A stretch of 64,000 nt of DNA from an uncultured Lachnospiraceae bacterium (GCA_910587955.1 CAJUNN010000009.1:1-64000), one strand, 5' to 3'; shown: positions 53,540 to 62,376, counted from the stretch's first letter. A program made the numbers and translations. The notes: a model not told the origin generated them from the letters alone.

Positions 53540-53848
53540 CTACACCAGCCCGGACGTGACGGCTTCTATCGCCTTCGCTTCTTTTTTCTCAGCAAGCGCC
53601 TTCAGCACCTCCACTTCTTTTTGTGCCTCTTTGGCCGCTTCCTCCAACATTTTGCTTCCTGCAGCTTTTGTTTCCTGCATCTTGGCTTCCGCTTTCTCCC
53701 TGGCTTGTGCAACTGCCTTTTCTTTCTGTGCCTTAGCTGCTTCCCTGGCCTCATTCACAATTTTCTCACCCTGTTCCTGAGCCTCACGGATTTTCTCTCC
53801 TGCCCGGGCTTCTGCGTCCTTCACCGCCTGAACCGTTTCCTGTACCAC
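53540..53848 (-). CDS. ntpF: V-type ATPase peripheral-stalk subunit G/H-like
   Basis: This 102-residue, Ala/Glu/Lys-rich coiled-coil protein is first in the operon, the same place as ntpF in Enterococcus, and should pair with subunit E in the outer stalk. It starts with GTG after AGGTGG. The first 95 residues read as a single helix. Identity rests on position and composition because such sequences vary strongly. Confidence 0.85.
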   Translation of the reverse strand: MVQETVQAVKDAEARAGEKIREAQEQGEKIVNEAREAAKAQKEKAVAQAREKAEAKMQETKAAGSKMLEEAAKEAQKEVEVLKALAEKKEAKAIEAVTSGLV

Positions 53849-54002
53849 GCAATCACCACCTGTTCTTTTTGTGAATTTATCATGATATCTGAGGTCCCGC
53901 AGAAAAACAACTGTTCCACTGTTTCCTCAAATAATATGATCTGAGAAAAACCCTTCGGATCCTGGTCTCCAAAAAACTCCAAAAGGTGCCTATCACTTCT
54001 AA

Positions 54003-54030
54003 ATTATACCCCTTTTTTGAAACATGTCAA
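54003..54030 (-). promoter_or_regulatory. Promoter of the V-ATPase operon
   Basis: TTGACA (54025-54030) and TATAAT (54003-54008), both perfect, are separated by 16 bases on the minus strand. A leader of about 145 bases precedes the first gene. The 323-bp gap to the symporter gene otherwise holds only the divergent symporter promoter. Confidence 0.88.
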
Positions 54031-54083
54031 CTATCTGGAATACACCTTTTTCCCTTTCTTTTTGCAAAGAGTATTGTTTTTTC

Positions 54084-54112
54084 TATACAACTCCACCAAA
54101 ATATGGTATCAT
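54084..54112 (+). promoter_or_regulatory. Promoter of the AGCS symporter gene
   Basis: TATACA (54084-54089) and TATCAT (54107-54112) are 17 bases apart on the plus strand, about 60 bp before the start codon and divergent from the V-ATPase promoter. The -35 is weak. Confidence 0.4.
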
Positions 54113-54171
54113 ATGCAAGACTACAGTTTTTTAATACTAAAATAAGAGCGAAAGACAGAGGAATTCATCAG

Positions 54172-55557
54172 ATGCTGCAGACAATCACAGACGTCAATAA
54201 GGTTGTAAACAATCTGGTATGGGGAATCCCCGCCATGGTTTGTATCATAGGCGTGGGCCTTTACCTGAGCGTACGCACCCGTTTTATCCAGTTCCGCAAA
54301 TTTGGGAGTGCTTTTCAGGAAACCATCGGAAAATTATTTCATAAAAAAGAAGCCGCACAGGGTGCCGTAACGCCCTTTCAGGCCGTATGCACGGCTCTTG
54401 CCGCTACCGTCGGCACCGGAAACATCGCCGGTGTGGCCGGCGCCATTGCCATCGGCGGACCGGGCGCCGTGTTCTGGATGTGGATCTCCGCACTCTTGGG
54501 CATGTGCACCAAATTTTCCGAAGTTACCCTTGCCGTCCATTTCCGTGAGAAAAACCGGCATGGAGACTGGGTAGGAGGCCCTATGTACTATATTAAAAAC
54601 GGTCTTGGTCCCCGCTGGAAATGGCTGGCCGTTCTTTTCTCCGTCCTTGGTATCCTGGCCGTATTCGGGACCGGAAACGCTACCCAGGTAAATACGATCA
54701 CTACTGCCATCGACTCTGCCCTCATAAGCTTCGGCCTGGTTTCCGCAGATACTCTGCATACCATTAATCTTGCCATTGGAATCTTTCTTATGATTCTGGT
54801 TGCCCTGATTCTACTGGGAGGCATCAAGCGGATCGGGCAGGTGACGGAACGGCTCGTCCCTTTTATGGCTCTGCTCTATATCCTTTTGTCTATCGGCGTC
54901 ATCCTGATCCACATACAGCATATTCCTTCCGTGTTTTCTTCTATTTTCCAGGGGGCATTCTCTCCCTCTGCCGTTACCGGCGGCGCTGTGGGAACCATGT
55001 TTTTAAGCCTGAAAAACGGCGTCTCCAGAGGAATCTTTTCCAATGAGGCCGGTCTTGGAACCGGTTCTATCGCCCACGCGGCTGCGGACACCTCCGAACC
55101 TGTACGGCAGGGCTACTTCGGAATCTTCGAAGTATTTACCGATACCATGATTATCTGTACTATGACGGCACTGGTCATTTTGTGCAGCGGTGTCCCTGTA
55201 AACTACGGAACTGCCGCCGGGGCAGAGCTGACCATCAGCGGTTTTACCTCCACCTACGGAAACTGGGTTTCTATTATTACCGCCGTTGCTCTTTGCTGCT
55301 TCGCGTTTTCTACCATTCTCGGCTGGGGGCTTTACGGAACCCGCTGCATAGAGTTTCTCTTCGGCTCCAAAGCCAACCGGCCCTTTATGCTGGTTTATTC
55401 TGCCGTTGCGATTCTCGGCGCCACCGTAGATCTGGGACTCCTCTGGGGAATCGCAGATACCTTCAACGGCTTGATGTCCATTCCCAATCTGATCGCCCTC
55501 TTCCTTCTGGGCGGTACCATGATGAAACTCGTAAAAAACAAGAACAACGATTTGTAA
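54172..55557 (+). CDS. Alanine/glycine:cation symporter, AGCS family
   Basis: The 461-residue membrane protein has about ten to eleven helices and the AGCS signatures ATVGTGNIAGVAGAIAIGGP and SNEAGLGTGSIAHAAA. The family imports alanine or glycine with Na+ or H+. The start at 54172 is chosen because the protein then begins MLQTITDVNKVVN, at the usual distance from the first helix; an upstream extension of 62 residues has no family match. It is transcribed divergently from the likely Na+-pumping V-ATPase. Confidence 0.95.
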   Translation: MLQTITDVNKVVNNLVWGIPAMVCIIGVGLYLSVRTRFIQFRKFGSAFQETIGKLFHKKEAAQGAVTPFQAVCTALAATVGTGNIAGVAGAIAIGGPGAVFWMWISALLGMCTKFSEVTLAVHFREKNRHGDWVGGPMYYIKNGLGPRWKWLAVLFSVLGILAVFGTGNATQVNTITTAIDSALISFGLVSADTLHTINLAIGIFLMILVALILLGGIKRIGQVTERLVPFMALLYILLSIGVILIHIQHIPSVFSSIFQGAFSPSAVTGGAVGTMFLSLKNGVSRGIFSNEAGLGTGSIAHAAADTSEPVRQGYFGIFEVFTDTMIICTMTALVILCSGVPVNYGTAAGAELTISGFTSTYGNWVSIITAVALCCFAFSTILGWGLYGTRCIEFLFGSKANRPFMLVYSAVAILGATVDLGLLWGIADTFNGLMSIPNLIALFLLGGTMMKLVKNKNNDL

Positions 55558-55565
55558 ACTTTTAC

Positions 55566-55593
55566 TTGATTTTTACCGCCAACGTGATACAAT
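55566..55593 (+). promoter_or_regulatory. Promoter of the tRNA pair
   Basis: TTGATT (55566-55571) and TACAAT (55588-55593) are 16 bases apart on the plus strand, about 31 bases before the first tRNA. Confidence 0.65.
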
Positions 55594-55624
55594 AGTCCAT
55601 GGAACATCTTTTATGGATTTCCAT

Positions 55625-55697
55625 GGGCTCGTGGCTCAGTTGGGAGAGCGCTGCGTTCGCAACGCAGAGGTCGAGGGTTCGAATCCCTTCGGGTCCA
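55625..55697 (+). tRNA. tRNA-Ala (anticodon CGC)
   Basis: A complete cloverleaf: acceptor GGGCTCG with CGGGTCC, anticodon stem CTGCG/CGCAG with loop TTCGCAA (anticodon CGC), and T arm GGGTTCGAATCCC. The G3-U70 pair in the acceptor, the known alanine determinant, is present. The 3' CCA is not encoded. Confidence 0.96.
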
Positions 55698-55701
55698 CCT
55701 T

Positions 55702-55775
55702 GGAAGCATAGCTCAGCTGGGATGAGCGTTCGCCTCACACGCGAGAGGTCATGGGTTCGAGCCCCATTGCTTCCA
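55702..55775 (+). tRNA. tRNA-Val (anticodon CAC)
   Basis: The acceptor GGAAGCA pairs with TGCTTCC. The anticodon stem is TTCGC/GCGAG with loop CTCACAC, giving anticodon CAC for the Val codon GUG. The T arm is TGGGTTCGAGCCCCA. It follows tRNA-Ala by four bases. The CCA end is not encoded. Confidence 0.95.
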
Positions 55776-55784
55776 TTTTATAAG

Positions 55785-55810
55785 AAAGGCTGCCTGCGGC
55801 AGCCTTTTTT
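55785..55810 (+). terminator. Terminator after the tRNA pair
   Basis: Ten-base arms (aaaggctgcc / ggcagccttt) with a three-base loop are followed by a run of T residues on the plus strand, 9 bp after tRNA-Val. On the minus strand it could also end the spmA-spmB-sleL transcript. Confidence 0.93.
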
Positions 55811-55834
55811 GTGCCCGGATATCAGCCATTTTTT

Positions 55835-57112
55835 CTAAGAAAGCTCCAGCATAGCATTTAACAGCAGCCAGTTTGCCCGAAAAGGTTTCATCAAATTCCA
55901 GTATCCGATCCCCAGCAAGCGGTAATCCAGCGCTGTCTGCACTTTGGCCCGGATACTCCGCACGTCTTCAAACCATACCTCGTGGGAAGTTCCCTCCTGC
56001 CAATAGGTAAAATACGGACTTTGCGCCGTTTCGTCAAACCGGATTGCCACTCCGTTCGCGGCTGCCCTTTGGACCGCGTCCAGGTTTCCCATCAATTCGG
56101 CCATGGAAATCCCTTTTTGAAAGGGCAGTGTCCAGTCATACGCGTAGTTGGGAACTCCCATCAAAATCTTTGTGAGCGGAATTTCCGTAACCGCATAATC
56201 CAAGACTCTTTGTACCTGGTTTAAAGGTGCAATGGCCATGGCCGGTCCGTATGTGTATCCCCACTCGTAAGTCATCAAAAACACCTGATCCGCGCTCTCT
56301 CCCAGCAGGCGGTAATCCATCCCCTCATACAGAAGTCCCGGCTGGGTGCCCGATGTTTTGGGAACCAGGGCCACAGACACCTGGTATCCTTCCCGGTTCA
56401 TCATCCCGCGGAGATTCTGCATAAACTGCGCATAGCCCACCCGATCCTCCGGCAGAATATATTCAAAATCCACATCCACCCCGGCATAACCCTTCTCCCG
56501 GACCTTACGAAGCAGATTTTCAATCAGACGCCGCTGCATAGAAAGATCCTCTACCACCAGCTTTACCAGCTGATTGTTAAAGGTTCCCTGTTCGGAAAAA
56601 GGCGTCAGGACTAAAATGGGTGTTACCCCCGCCTCCCAGGCCTCCCGTATCATCCAGTCCTCAGAAATGAACGGCGGAATCAAATCCCCATCCGTGGTAA
56701 AGCCATAGGAAAAAACAAACAGCTCATGGAGATAGAGAAGTGTTTCCCGCAAAATATCAGAAGCAATAAAGGGATAAGCATACCCGCCTGTGCGGAAGGT
56801 TCCCCGCTTTTCTCCCTGGTACCGGATGACAAGATTCTGTCCTGCCGGAAGATACTCCTGTTCCAGCAAAAAGGGATTGTTCCGCAGGAGCTGTTTTTCC
56901 GTCATGCCGTATCGTTCGGCAATCCCCGCAACAGTCTCTTCCGGAGCCGCCGTGTGAACCAAAGCCGGTACCAGCACCAGTAAAGCCATCCCCTCCGGCA
57001 GATAAGAAAGTCCAAAGAGCTGGTTGTCATAAATCAATCTCTGTACGGATACGCCGTATTTGGCAGCAATCCCTGCCGCCGTATCTCCCTGCTGAACCGT
57101 ATAAATCTCCAT
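55835..57112 (-). CDS. LysM glycoside hydrolase family 18, SleL/YaaH-type
   Basis: The 425-residue protein has two LysM domains (about 2-50 and 53-98) and a GH18 domain whose catalytic motif is GVDVDFEY, with Glu217 as acid/base. Proteins of this layout (YaaH, SleL, YdhD) are spore cortex-associated hydrolases acting on muramic-lactam peptidoglycan during germination. There is no signal peptide, as in SleL. It is 12 bp after spmB, so it is probably expressed in the mother cell. Confidence 0.92.
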   Translation of the reverse strand: MEIYTVQQGDTAAGIAAKYGVSVQRLIYDNQLFGLSYLPEGMALLVLVPALVHTAAPEETVAGIAERYGMTEKQLLRNNPFLLEQEYLPAGQNLVIRYQGEKRGTFRTGGYAYPFIASDILRETLLYLHELFVFSYGFTTDGDLIPPFISEDWMIREAWEAGVTPILVLTPFSEQGTFNNQLVKLVVEDLSMQRRLIENLLRKVREKGYAGVDVDFEYILPEDRVGYAQFMQNLRGMMNREGYQVSVALVPKTSGTQPGLLYEGMDYRLLGESADQVFLMTYEWGYTYGPAMAIAPLNQVQRVLDYAVTEIPLTKILMGVPNYAYDWTLPFQKGISMAELMGNLDAVQRAAANGVAIRFDETAQSPYFTYWQEGTSHEVWFEDVRSIRAKVQTALDYRLLGIGYWNLMKPFRANWLLLNAMLELS

Positions 57113-57124
57113 CCCTTCCGCCTC

Positions 57125-57661
57125 CTACATCATGCCCGCCAGCACAATGCTGGCTGCAATTCCCCCTGCTGTAGCGAGCAGGGCTCCGGCAAGTGTATGG
57201 CGGGTCTTCTTTACCCGGGCAGTCATAAAATAGACGCTCATGGTATAAAAAATGGTTTCCGTACAGCTCATGAGAATAGAGGCTACCCGTCCCAGGTAGG
57301 AATCCGTCCCATATTCCTTAAAAATGTCCAATGCAAGCCCTGTAGCTGCCGAGGATGAAAACATACGGACAATGGTGAGCGGAACCAGCTCCGAGGGAAA
57401 ATGAACCAGCTCTGTGGCACGGCACAAAAGCAGGGACAGAAAGTCAAGAAATCCCGATGCCCGCAGGACGCCTACCGCCACCATCAGGCCAATCAGCGTA
57501 GGCATAATCTGAATCACTGTCTGAAATCCGTCCTTTGCCCCCCGCACAAAATCGTCGTACACGGGACGCCGGGCCATAATTCCATACGCTACAATGTAAA
57601 AGATAAGAAAAGGAACGAGCAAATCCGAAAAATAGAGTATCATACGAACCACTGTCTGCAT
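57125..57661 (-). CDS. spmB: Spore maturation protein B
   Basis: The 178-residue membrane protein has the SpmB pattern, including GAKDGFQTVIQIMPTLIGLMVAV and the SCTETIFYTMSVYF segment. SpmA and SpmB are needed for normal dehydration of the spore core. The ATG at 57661 is preferred to a TTG two codons earlier. It lies 72 bp after spmA. Confidence 0.94.
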   Translation of the reverse strand: MQTVVRMILYFSDLLVPFLIFYIVAYGIMARRPVYDDFVRGAKDGFQTVIQIMPTLIGLMVAVGVLRASGFLDFLSLLLCRATELVHFPSELVPLTIVRMFSSSAATGLALDIFKEYGTDSYLGRVASILMSCTETIFYTMSVYFMTARVKKTRHTLAGALLATAGGIAASIVLAGMM

Positions 57662-57733
57662 TGTCAAAACCTGCTGCTCTTTTCCTCTATTCTATGTAGG
57701 CGGAAAGAGAAGTATGTTTCCGCCGCGATAGTA

Positions 57734-58375
57734 CTATGCTCTCCTCTTTCCATCCATCACCTTGCAGTAAAGAACTGCCACTGCAGTGCTCACCATAGTT
57801 GCAGCAATGGCCGGCCCTACAATGGCTGCCGGATTTACGCTCCCGTACTGGCTGCGGTATGCAATAATATTAACCGGGATGAGCTGAAGGGATGAAATAT
57901 TGATAATCAGAAACGTACACATTTCATTGCTGGCTGTCCCCCGCGGAACTGCCGTACCCGTTTTTCCCCGGCGGGAGGCCGGATGCCCGCCGCTCTTTCT
58001 CCGTTCCTCCTCCAGTTCCTCCAGCGCCTCCATGGCCTTCAGGCCTGCAGGTGTAGCCGCCCAGCCCAGTCCGAAGATATTGGCAATGATATTCGTCGAA
58101 ATATACTCCCGGGCTTTATGTCCCCGTGGAATTCCAGGAAACATAAAATTGACAAAAGGCTGGATCTTTTTTGTAGCCTGGCGGATGATTCCGCTCTGCT
58201 GTGCAATTTCCATCAGTCCTACCCAGAGAGACATTACGCCCGTCATGGTAATGCAGAGCGCCACTGCCTCCTTTGCTGAATCCAGAGCAGCAGCCGTTAT
58301 TTCCGGCAGCCTTCCCTGCCATGCACCGTATATCACCCCGATCAGCAGCATCCCTCCCCACAGATAATTCAGCAC
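57734..58375 (-). CDS. spmA: Spore maturation protein A
   Basis: The 213-residue protein has the nucleoside-transporter-like membrane pattern of SpmA (TNIIANIFGLGWAATPAGLKAM, IINISSLQLIPVNIIAYRSQ). It differs from short forms by a charged loop of about 30 residues (GGHPASRRGKTGT) between helices. It starts with GTG. It is first of the spmA-spmB-sleL operon, probably controlled by a sporulation sigma factor, though I cannot place the promoter. Confidence 0.93.
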   Translation of the reverse strand: MLNYLWGGMLLIGVIYGAWQGRLPEITAAALDSAKEAVALCITMTGVMSLWVGLMEIAQQSGIIRQATKKIQPFVNFMFPGIPRGHKAREYISTNIIANIFGLGWAATPAGLKAMEALEELEEERRKSGGHPASRRGKTGTAVPRGTASNEMCTFLIINISSLQLIPVNIIAYRSQYGSVNPAAIVGPAIAATMVSTAVAVLYCKVMDGKRRA

Positions 58376-58511
58376 TCAATCCACCACTCTTCTTTTCTCG
58401 TTCTGTAAACAATATATGGAATCCTTCTTTATTCTATGTTTCACTTTTCTCTTCCCTTTCATAAACTATAGAAAAAAAGCAGCTGTAACCCCAAAGCTGC
58501 GGAAAGATTTT

Positions 58512-58988
58512 ATGGCTTATTCAACGTATACTCCTGTAACAGGAGTCATCCAGAACATTACCCCCCTGACTCCCTCCTGCTGCGACCAGCTTCTCACGCT
58601 TGCCACAAACGGAGGAATTGTCACATTTACCGTTTCCAAAGATACCTATATTCCTAACAATCTCCAGCTCCGCCGGGGAATGCGGGCTTCTGCTTTCTAT
58701 GACGCCGATCTCCCGGTCCCTTTGATTTTTCCGCCCCGCTACCAGGCGGAAGCCGTCGCTGTTCTAGCGCGCAACGAAACGGCTGTTCTTCAATACTTTG
58801 ACGAAAATCTTCTGGCGGCGGATGGTTCCCTAAAGCTGACTCCCGGTCCCACTACCACGATCACCTCAGCTAATGGGCAGCGCTTTACCTGCAGCCCCGG
58901 AAAGAATCTGCTTCTGGTGTTTTACAGCATTACCACCCGCAGTCTTCCTCCCCAGACAACGCCTCACAGAATCCTTGTCTTCTGCTGA
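58512..58988 (+). CDS. Conserved protein of unknown function, 158 residues
   Basis: The soluble product starts MAYSTYTPVTGVIQNITPLT, with a pair of cysteines (CC), then a beta-rich part with NGGIVTFTVSKDTYI and RRGMRASAFYD, which looks like a small OB-like barrel, and a less conserved tail. Similar proteins occur in Lachnospiraceae to my recollection. The start is chosen from GGAAAG upstream; a longer reading adds a hydrophobic head without a ribosome site. It is divergent from spmA and stands alone. Confidence 0.68.
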   Translation: MAYSTYTPVTGVIQNITPLTPSCCDQLLTLATNGGIVTFTVSKDTYIPNNLQLRRGMRASAFYDADLPVPLIFPPRYQAEAVAVLARNETAVLQYFDENLLAADGSLKLTPGPTTTITSANGQRFTCSPGKNLLLVFYSITTRSLPPQTTPHRILVFC

Positions 58989-59086
58989 GTTGTCTGTTTA
59001 TTTTTTGCACTATTTTCCTTTTTTTCCATAGTTTTCCTACAATCCGGCTTTTAATAAATTATTAAGATAGGTTTTTCAAATTTCTA

Positions 59087-59115
59087 TTGGAATCTTGTTA
59101 AATTTTTGATATACT
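59087..59115 (+). promoter_or_regulatory. Promoter of the AbrB-type regulator gene
   Basis: TTGGAA (59087-59092) and TATACT (59110-59115) are exactly 17 bases apart on the plus strand, about 42 bp before the start codon. Confidence 0.75.
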
Positions 59116-59156
59116 AACAATCATCAAGTGTTACCATCGAAAAAGGAGGAGAAGCT

Positions 59157-59411
59157 ATGAAGAACACCGGAGTAGTCAGAAGACTGGATGAGCTGGGACG
59201 TATCACGCTTCCAATGGAATTACGTAAAGTATTTAACATTGAAGAACGCGATTCTCTCGAGATCTATGTTGAAGATGACAAAATTATTTTAAAAAAGTAT
59301 GCACCTACGGATATTTTCACTGGAGAACGCGAAGATCTTATTGAATTCCACGGTAAGATGGTTTCAAAAAAATCGATTGAGGAATTGGCAAAACGTGCGA
59401 ATCTGATATAA
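59157..59411 (+). CDS. AbrB/SpoVT-family transition-state regulator
   Basis: The 84-residue product has the swapped-hairpin DNA-binding domain of AbrB: VVRRLDELGRITLPMELRKVFNIEERDSLEIYVEDDKIIL-type layout over the first 48 residues, with the basic LGRI and PMELRK segments. AbrB proteins are dimeric or tetrameric regulators of stationary-phase and sporulation genes. The C-terminal part is short and acidic. An AAGGAGGAG site precedes the ATG. Targets are unknown. Confidence 0.93.
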   Translation: MKNTGVVRRLDELGRITLPMELRKVFNIEERDSLEIYVEDDKIILKKYAPTDIFTGEREDLIEFHGKMVSKKSIEELAKRANLI

Positions 59412-59465
59412 ATATCCATATTGCGAAATCTCTGGCACAGACAGGATTTTTGCAGACAAAAACCT

Positions 59466-59503
59466 AAAACCGGCAGCCATACAAATGGTTACCGGTTTTT
59501 ATT
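59466..59503 (+). terminator. Terminator between abrB-like gene and rsmI
   Basis: Arms AAAACCGG and CCGGTTTT enclose an inner CCAT/ATGG pair and are followed by T residues on the plus strand. The left arm also gives T residues on the minus strand, so it may serve both converging genes; it overlaps the last codons of rsmI. Confidence 0.8.
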
Positions 59504-60340
59504 TGCCAGCAGCGCCTGGTAAATCTCCCTTCTGGAACATCCCCGGTCCTTTGCCACCAGCCGCATGGCTTCTTTTCTGGATTCTCCCTGTTCCTCATAA
59601 ATCTGCAGGTGCTCTTCCAGAGTAAAGGCCCCCCAGCTTTCCTGCTGTTCCCTAAGAATCTCTTCCTGCTTCCTTCCCTCAATGACAAGAACACACTCTC
59701 CCTTCGCTTCCTCTGCTTTGTAATGCAGGACGGCCTGCTGCAAGTCCGTCCGGAAGATGGTCTCATGCTTCTTCGTCAGCTCCCGGCAAAGCGTCATCTT
59801 CCGGTTTCCCAGAGCTTCCTTCAGTTCTTCCAGGGTCTTTACCAGCCGATGAGGAGCTTCATAGAGAATCAGCGTCCTGGTATCTGCGGCCAGCTCCTTT
59901 AGGATTCTCTGCCGTTCCTTTTTATCGGAGGGCAGGAAAGCTTCAAAGGCAAAACGGCGGGAGGAAAGCCCGGACAGGGACAGGGCCGTAATACAGGCGG
60001 AAGGACCTGGGAGGGACGTAACCTCAATGCCTTCCTCCCAGCACAGCCGCACCAGCTCCTCGCCCGGATCGGAAATTCCCGGTGTTCCGGCATCCGTAAT
60101 CAGGGCAATCTGCTTCCCTTTGTGCATTTTATCTACCAGCTCCCTGGCCTTGTCATATTTGTTAAACTCGTGGTAGCTGGTCATAGGCGTACGAATTTCA
60201 AAATGGTTCAAAAGCTTGATGCTGTTGCGGGTATCTTCCGCCGCAATCAAATCCACTTCCCTCAGCACCCGGAGCACCCGGAGCGTAATATCCTCCAGAT
60301 TCCCAATCGGCGTAGCACATAAATATAACTTTCCCTGCAT
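59489..60340 (-). CDS. rsmI: 16S rRNA (cytidine-1402-2'-O)-methyltransferase
   Basis: RsmI methylates the ribose of C1402 in 16S rRNA. The 283-residue product has the family start GKLYLCATPIGNLEDITLR and ITDAGTPGISDPG, typical of the tetrapyrrole-methylase fold. The start at 60340 is chosen from the AGGAG site and the usual N terminus. It is the last gene of the run that begins with holB, an arrangement common in clostridia. Confidence 0.96.
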   Translation of the reverse strand: MQGKLYLCATPIGNLEDITLRVLRVLREVDLIAAEDTRNSIKLLNHFEIRTPMTSYHEFNKYDKARELVDKMHKGKQIALITDAGTPGISDPGEELVRLCWEEGIEVTSLPGPSACITALSLSGLSSRRFAFEAFLPSDKKERQRILKELAADTRTLILYEAPHRLVKTLEELKEALGNRKMTLCRELTKKHETIFRTDLQQAVLHYKAEEAKGECVLVIEGRKQEEILREQQESWGAFTLEEHLQIYEEQGESRKEAMRLVAKDRGCSRREIYQALLANKNR

Positions 60341-60344
60341 GACC

Positions 60345-61592
60345 TTACTCCTCACTCTGCATTTGAGAATCTTCTTCCTGGTCTTTTGTCCCGGCAAGCG
60401 CCTCCTCCTCTGTCAGAAGTCCCTCCTCTGTATAAGAACATTTGGCGTTCCAGAGAAGCCATTCTGCGGAACCGCTGTCATAGACCGCCTGAATCTGGCT
60501 CCGGATCTGCTCTCCCCCGTAGCTCTGATGCGGATTGACCCAGGAAGCCGTAAAATCCTGCAGCCAGGCCCGGACCTGGGCCCGGTGTTCTCCCTTTGGA
60601 ATCCCGGACAGCACTTCCTCCGACGCCTGCAGGGCCGCCAGCACGGTCTCATAGGGCTGGAGATCCGGATGCTCAATCCCGTAAACCCCGTCCCGGTAAT
60701 GGGAAGGATAGACCATAGGACAGATATAGTCCAGATTCATAGCCATCTCCCTGTAGTCCTGTCCCACAAGAGACGCATCGTATTCGTTATCTATGATAGT
60801 GCCGAATACGTCCGCCGACACCCACACGCCCAGGGGGGAAAGCGTTTCATAGGCATACGCGGTAAATTCTGAGATTACTTCCGTCTTGGATTTTTCCTGG
60901 GAATCCTCCCCGTAATCCACTTCCTCATCCCGGATCTCCGTGGGAAAACGGATATAGTCAAACTGAATCTCGTCAAAACCGGCTGCTGCCGCTTCTTTCG
61001 CCAGATCCAGCAGGTATTCCCACACCTCCCGGCAGTAGGGATTCACCCAGGCTAGGCCGTTTTTATCCAGAAATACGCTGCCGTCTTTCCGGTGTACGCA
61101 CCACTCGGGCCGCTTCTGCGCCAGCAGCGGATCCTTAAATGCAACAATCCGGGCAATCAGGTACACATCCTGCTCCTTCAGACGCTTTACCAGCTCCGGC
61201 AAGTCCGGAATATAGCGGACCGCTGCCTCCAGCTCTTCCACCATGGGCTGCTCCATCTGATAAGTCACAATTCCCTCATCGTTTTTGATATCAATTACCA
61301 TGGCATTCAGCTCGCTGGACGCCGCCAGCTGCTCCAGCTCACTCATACGCTCATGGCCGGCAATGGGACCCGTTACATAGATTCCTTTCACAGGCCCGGC
61401 CGGCACCCGCTCCGGTTCCGGCTGCTCTTCTTCTTCCGGAATTTCCGGCTGCTCCTGTACTGGTTCTTCGCTTGGTGTTTCTTCTTCCTGCATATACTGA
61501 ACCGCAGGCACTTCCGTATCCTGCGTCTTGGCACAGCCGGACAGACACAAAATAAGACAGATACCTGCCAGACAGCTCCTCTTTTTTCTCAT
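60345..61592 (-). CDS. Glycosidase-like lipoprotein (DUF4015 type)
   Basis: The 415-residue product has a lipoprotein signal (lipobox LSGC near residue 20), a Glu/Pro-rich spacer to about residue 60 and a TIM-barrel domain with FDEIQFDYIRFP and LDYICPMVYPSHY, the pattern of the DUF4015 putative glycoside hydrolases. It is probably anchored outside the membrane and acts on a wall polymer or polysaccharide; the substrate is unknown. The start at 61592 has GGGAGGAA upstream. A longer reading adds 35 Arg-rich residues and is rejected. Confidence 0.85.
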   Translation of the reverse strand: MRKKRSCLAGICLILCLSGCAKTQDTEVPAVQYMQEEETPSEEPVQEQPEIPEEEEQPEPERVPAGPVKGIYVTGPIAGHERMSELEQLAASSELNAMVIDIKNDEGIVTYQMEQPMVEELEAAVRYIPDLPELVKRLKEQDVYLIARIVAFKDPLLAQKRPEWCVHRKDGSVFLDKNGLAWVNPYCREVWEYLLDLAKEAAAAGFDEIQFDYIRFPTEIRDEEVDYGEDSQEKSKTEVISEFTAYAYETLSPLGVWVSADVFGTIIDNEYDASLVGQDYREMAMNLDYICPMVYPSHYRDGVYGIEHPDLQPYETVLAALQASEEVLSGIPKGEHRAQVRAWLQDFTASWVNPHQSYGGEQIRSQIQAVYDSGSAEWLLWNAKCSYTEEGLLTEEEALAGTKDQEEDSQMQSEE

Positions 61593-61638
61593 GCCGTTCC
61601 TCCCAAACCGCAGGCGAATCTGCTGCGCCCTTCCGGTT

Positions 61639-62376
61639 TTAATATCCGTATATCTCGTAAATCTCTTCCGTGTAGACACCCGGCTCCCGGTATACAATCA
61701 GCGGCTTTTCCACCGTAATGCGGGAGTTTCCCCCCTGGACAGCCTCCAAAAGCACCATGTTCGGTTCTTTCTCCACAAAGGGATAGACCAAGCGCATTCT
61801 TTTGGGTTCCAGACGATAGCGGACCAGTACCGTCATAATCTCTGCCAGCCGAAAAGGGCGGTGTACCAGATAAAAGCGTCCTCCCGGGCGAAGGACTCCG
61901 GCCGCCCCCCGGACCACATCCTCCAGAGAGCACAGAAGCTCATGCCGGGCGATGGCTTTGGGAAGATCCGGATTGACAAGCCCGTGGCTGTCCGTCATAT
62001 ACGGGGGATTGCTGGTTACTACATCAAAAGAAGCAGCCCGAAAAAGAGCCGCCGCTTCCCTGATATCCCCTGTCACAATGGAAATGGAATCCTCCAGATG
62101 ATTGTACGCCACACTCCGCCGCGCCATATCTGCACTTTCCTCCTGGATCTCCAGTCCGGTAAAATTCCGCCCCGGTGTTTTCCCCCGGAGAAGAATCGGT
62201 ATAATTCCCGTTCCTGTCCCCAGATCCAGCACCCGCTCCCCGGCCTTTACCCTGGCAAAGCCGGACAGCAGCACCGCATCCATGCCAAAGCAGAATTTCC
62301 GGGCGTTCTGGATGATCCGGTATCCGTTTCTATGCAGTTCATCCAGCCGTTCCCCATCTTTCAGCTTAATTGTCAT
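61639..62376 (-). CDS. tRNA1(Val) A37 N6-methyltransferase-like protein
   Basis: The 245-residue class I methyltransferase has motif I LDLGTGTGIIPILL and the adenine-N6 motif NPPY. It resembles the TrmN6/YfiC group that methylates A37 in tRNA-Val in Escherichia coli, often annotated in Firmicutes as YabB. Here it lies next to ricT and rsmI, the usual context for this family. The true substrate in clostridia is not proven. It overlaps ricT by 11 bp. Confidence 0.9.
   Translation of the reverse strand: MTIKLKDGERLDELHRNGYRIIQNARKFCFGMDAVLLSGFARVKAGERVLDLGTGTGIIPILLRGKTPGRNFTGLEIQEESADMARRSVAYNHLEDSISIVTGDIREAAALFRAASFDVVTSNPPYMTDSHGLVNPDLPKAIARHELLCSLEDVVRGAAGVLRPGGRFYLVHRPFRLAEIMTVLVRYRLEPKRMRLVYPFVEKEPNMVLLEAVQGGNSRITVEKPLIVYREPGVYTEEIYEIYGY

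Noticed and set aside
53824..53886. A 20-codon minus-strand frame overlapping the V-ATPase operon start, possible leader peptide
   Set aside because: Very short, weak ribosome site, and no codon pattern suggesting attenuation.
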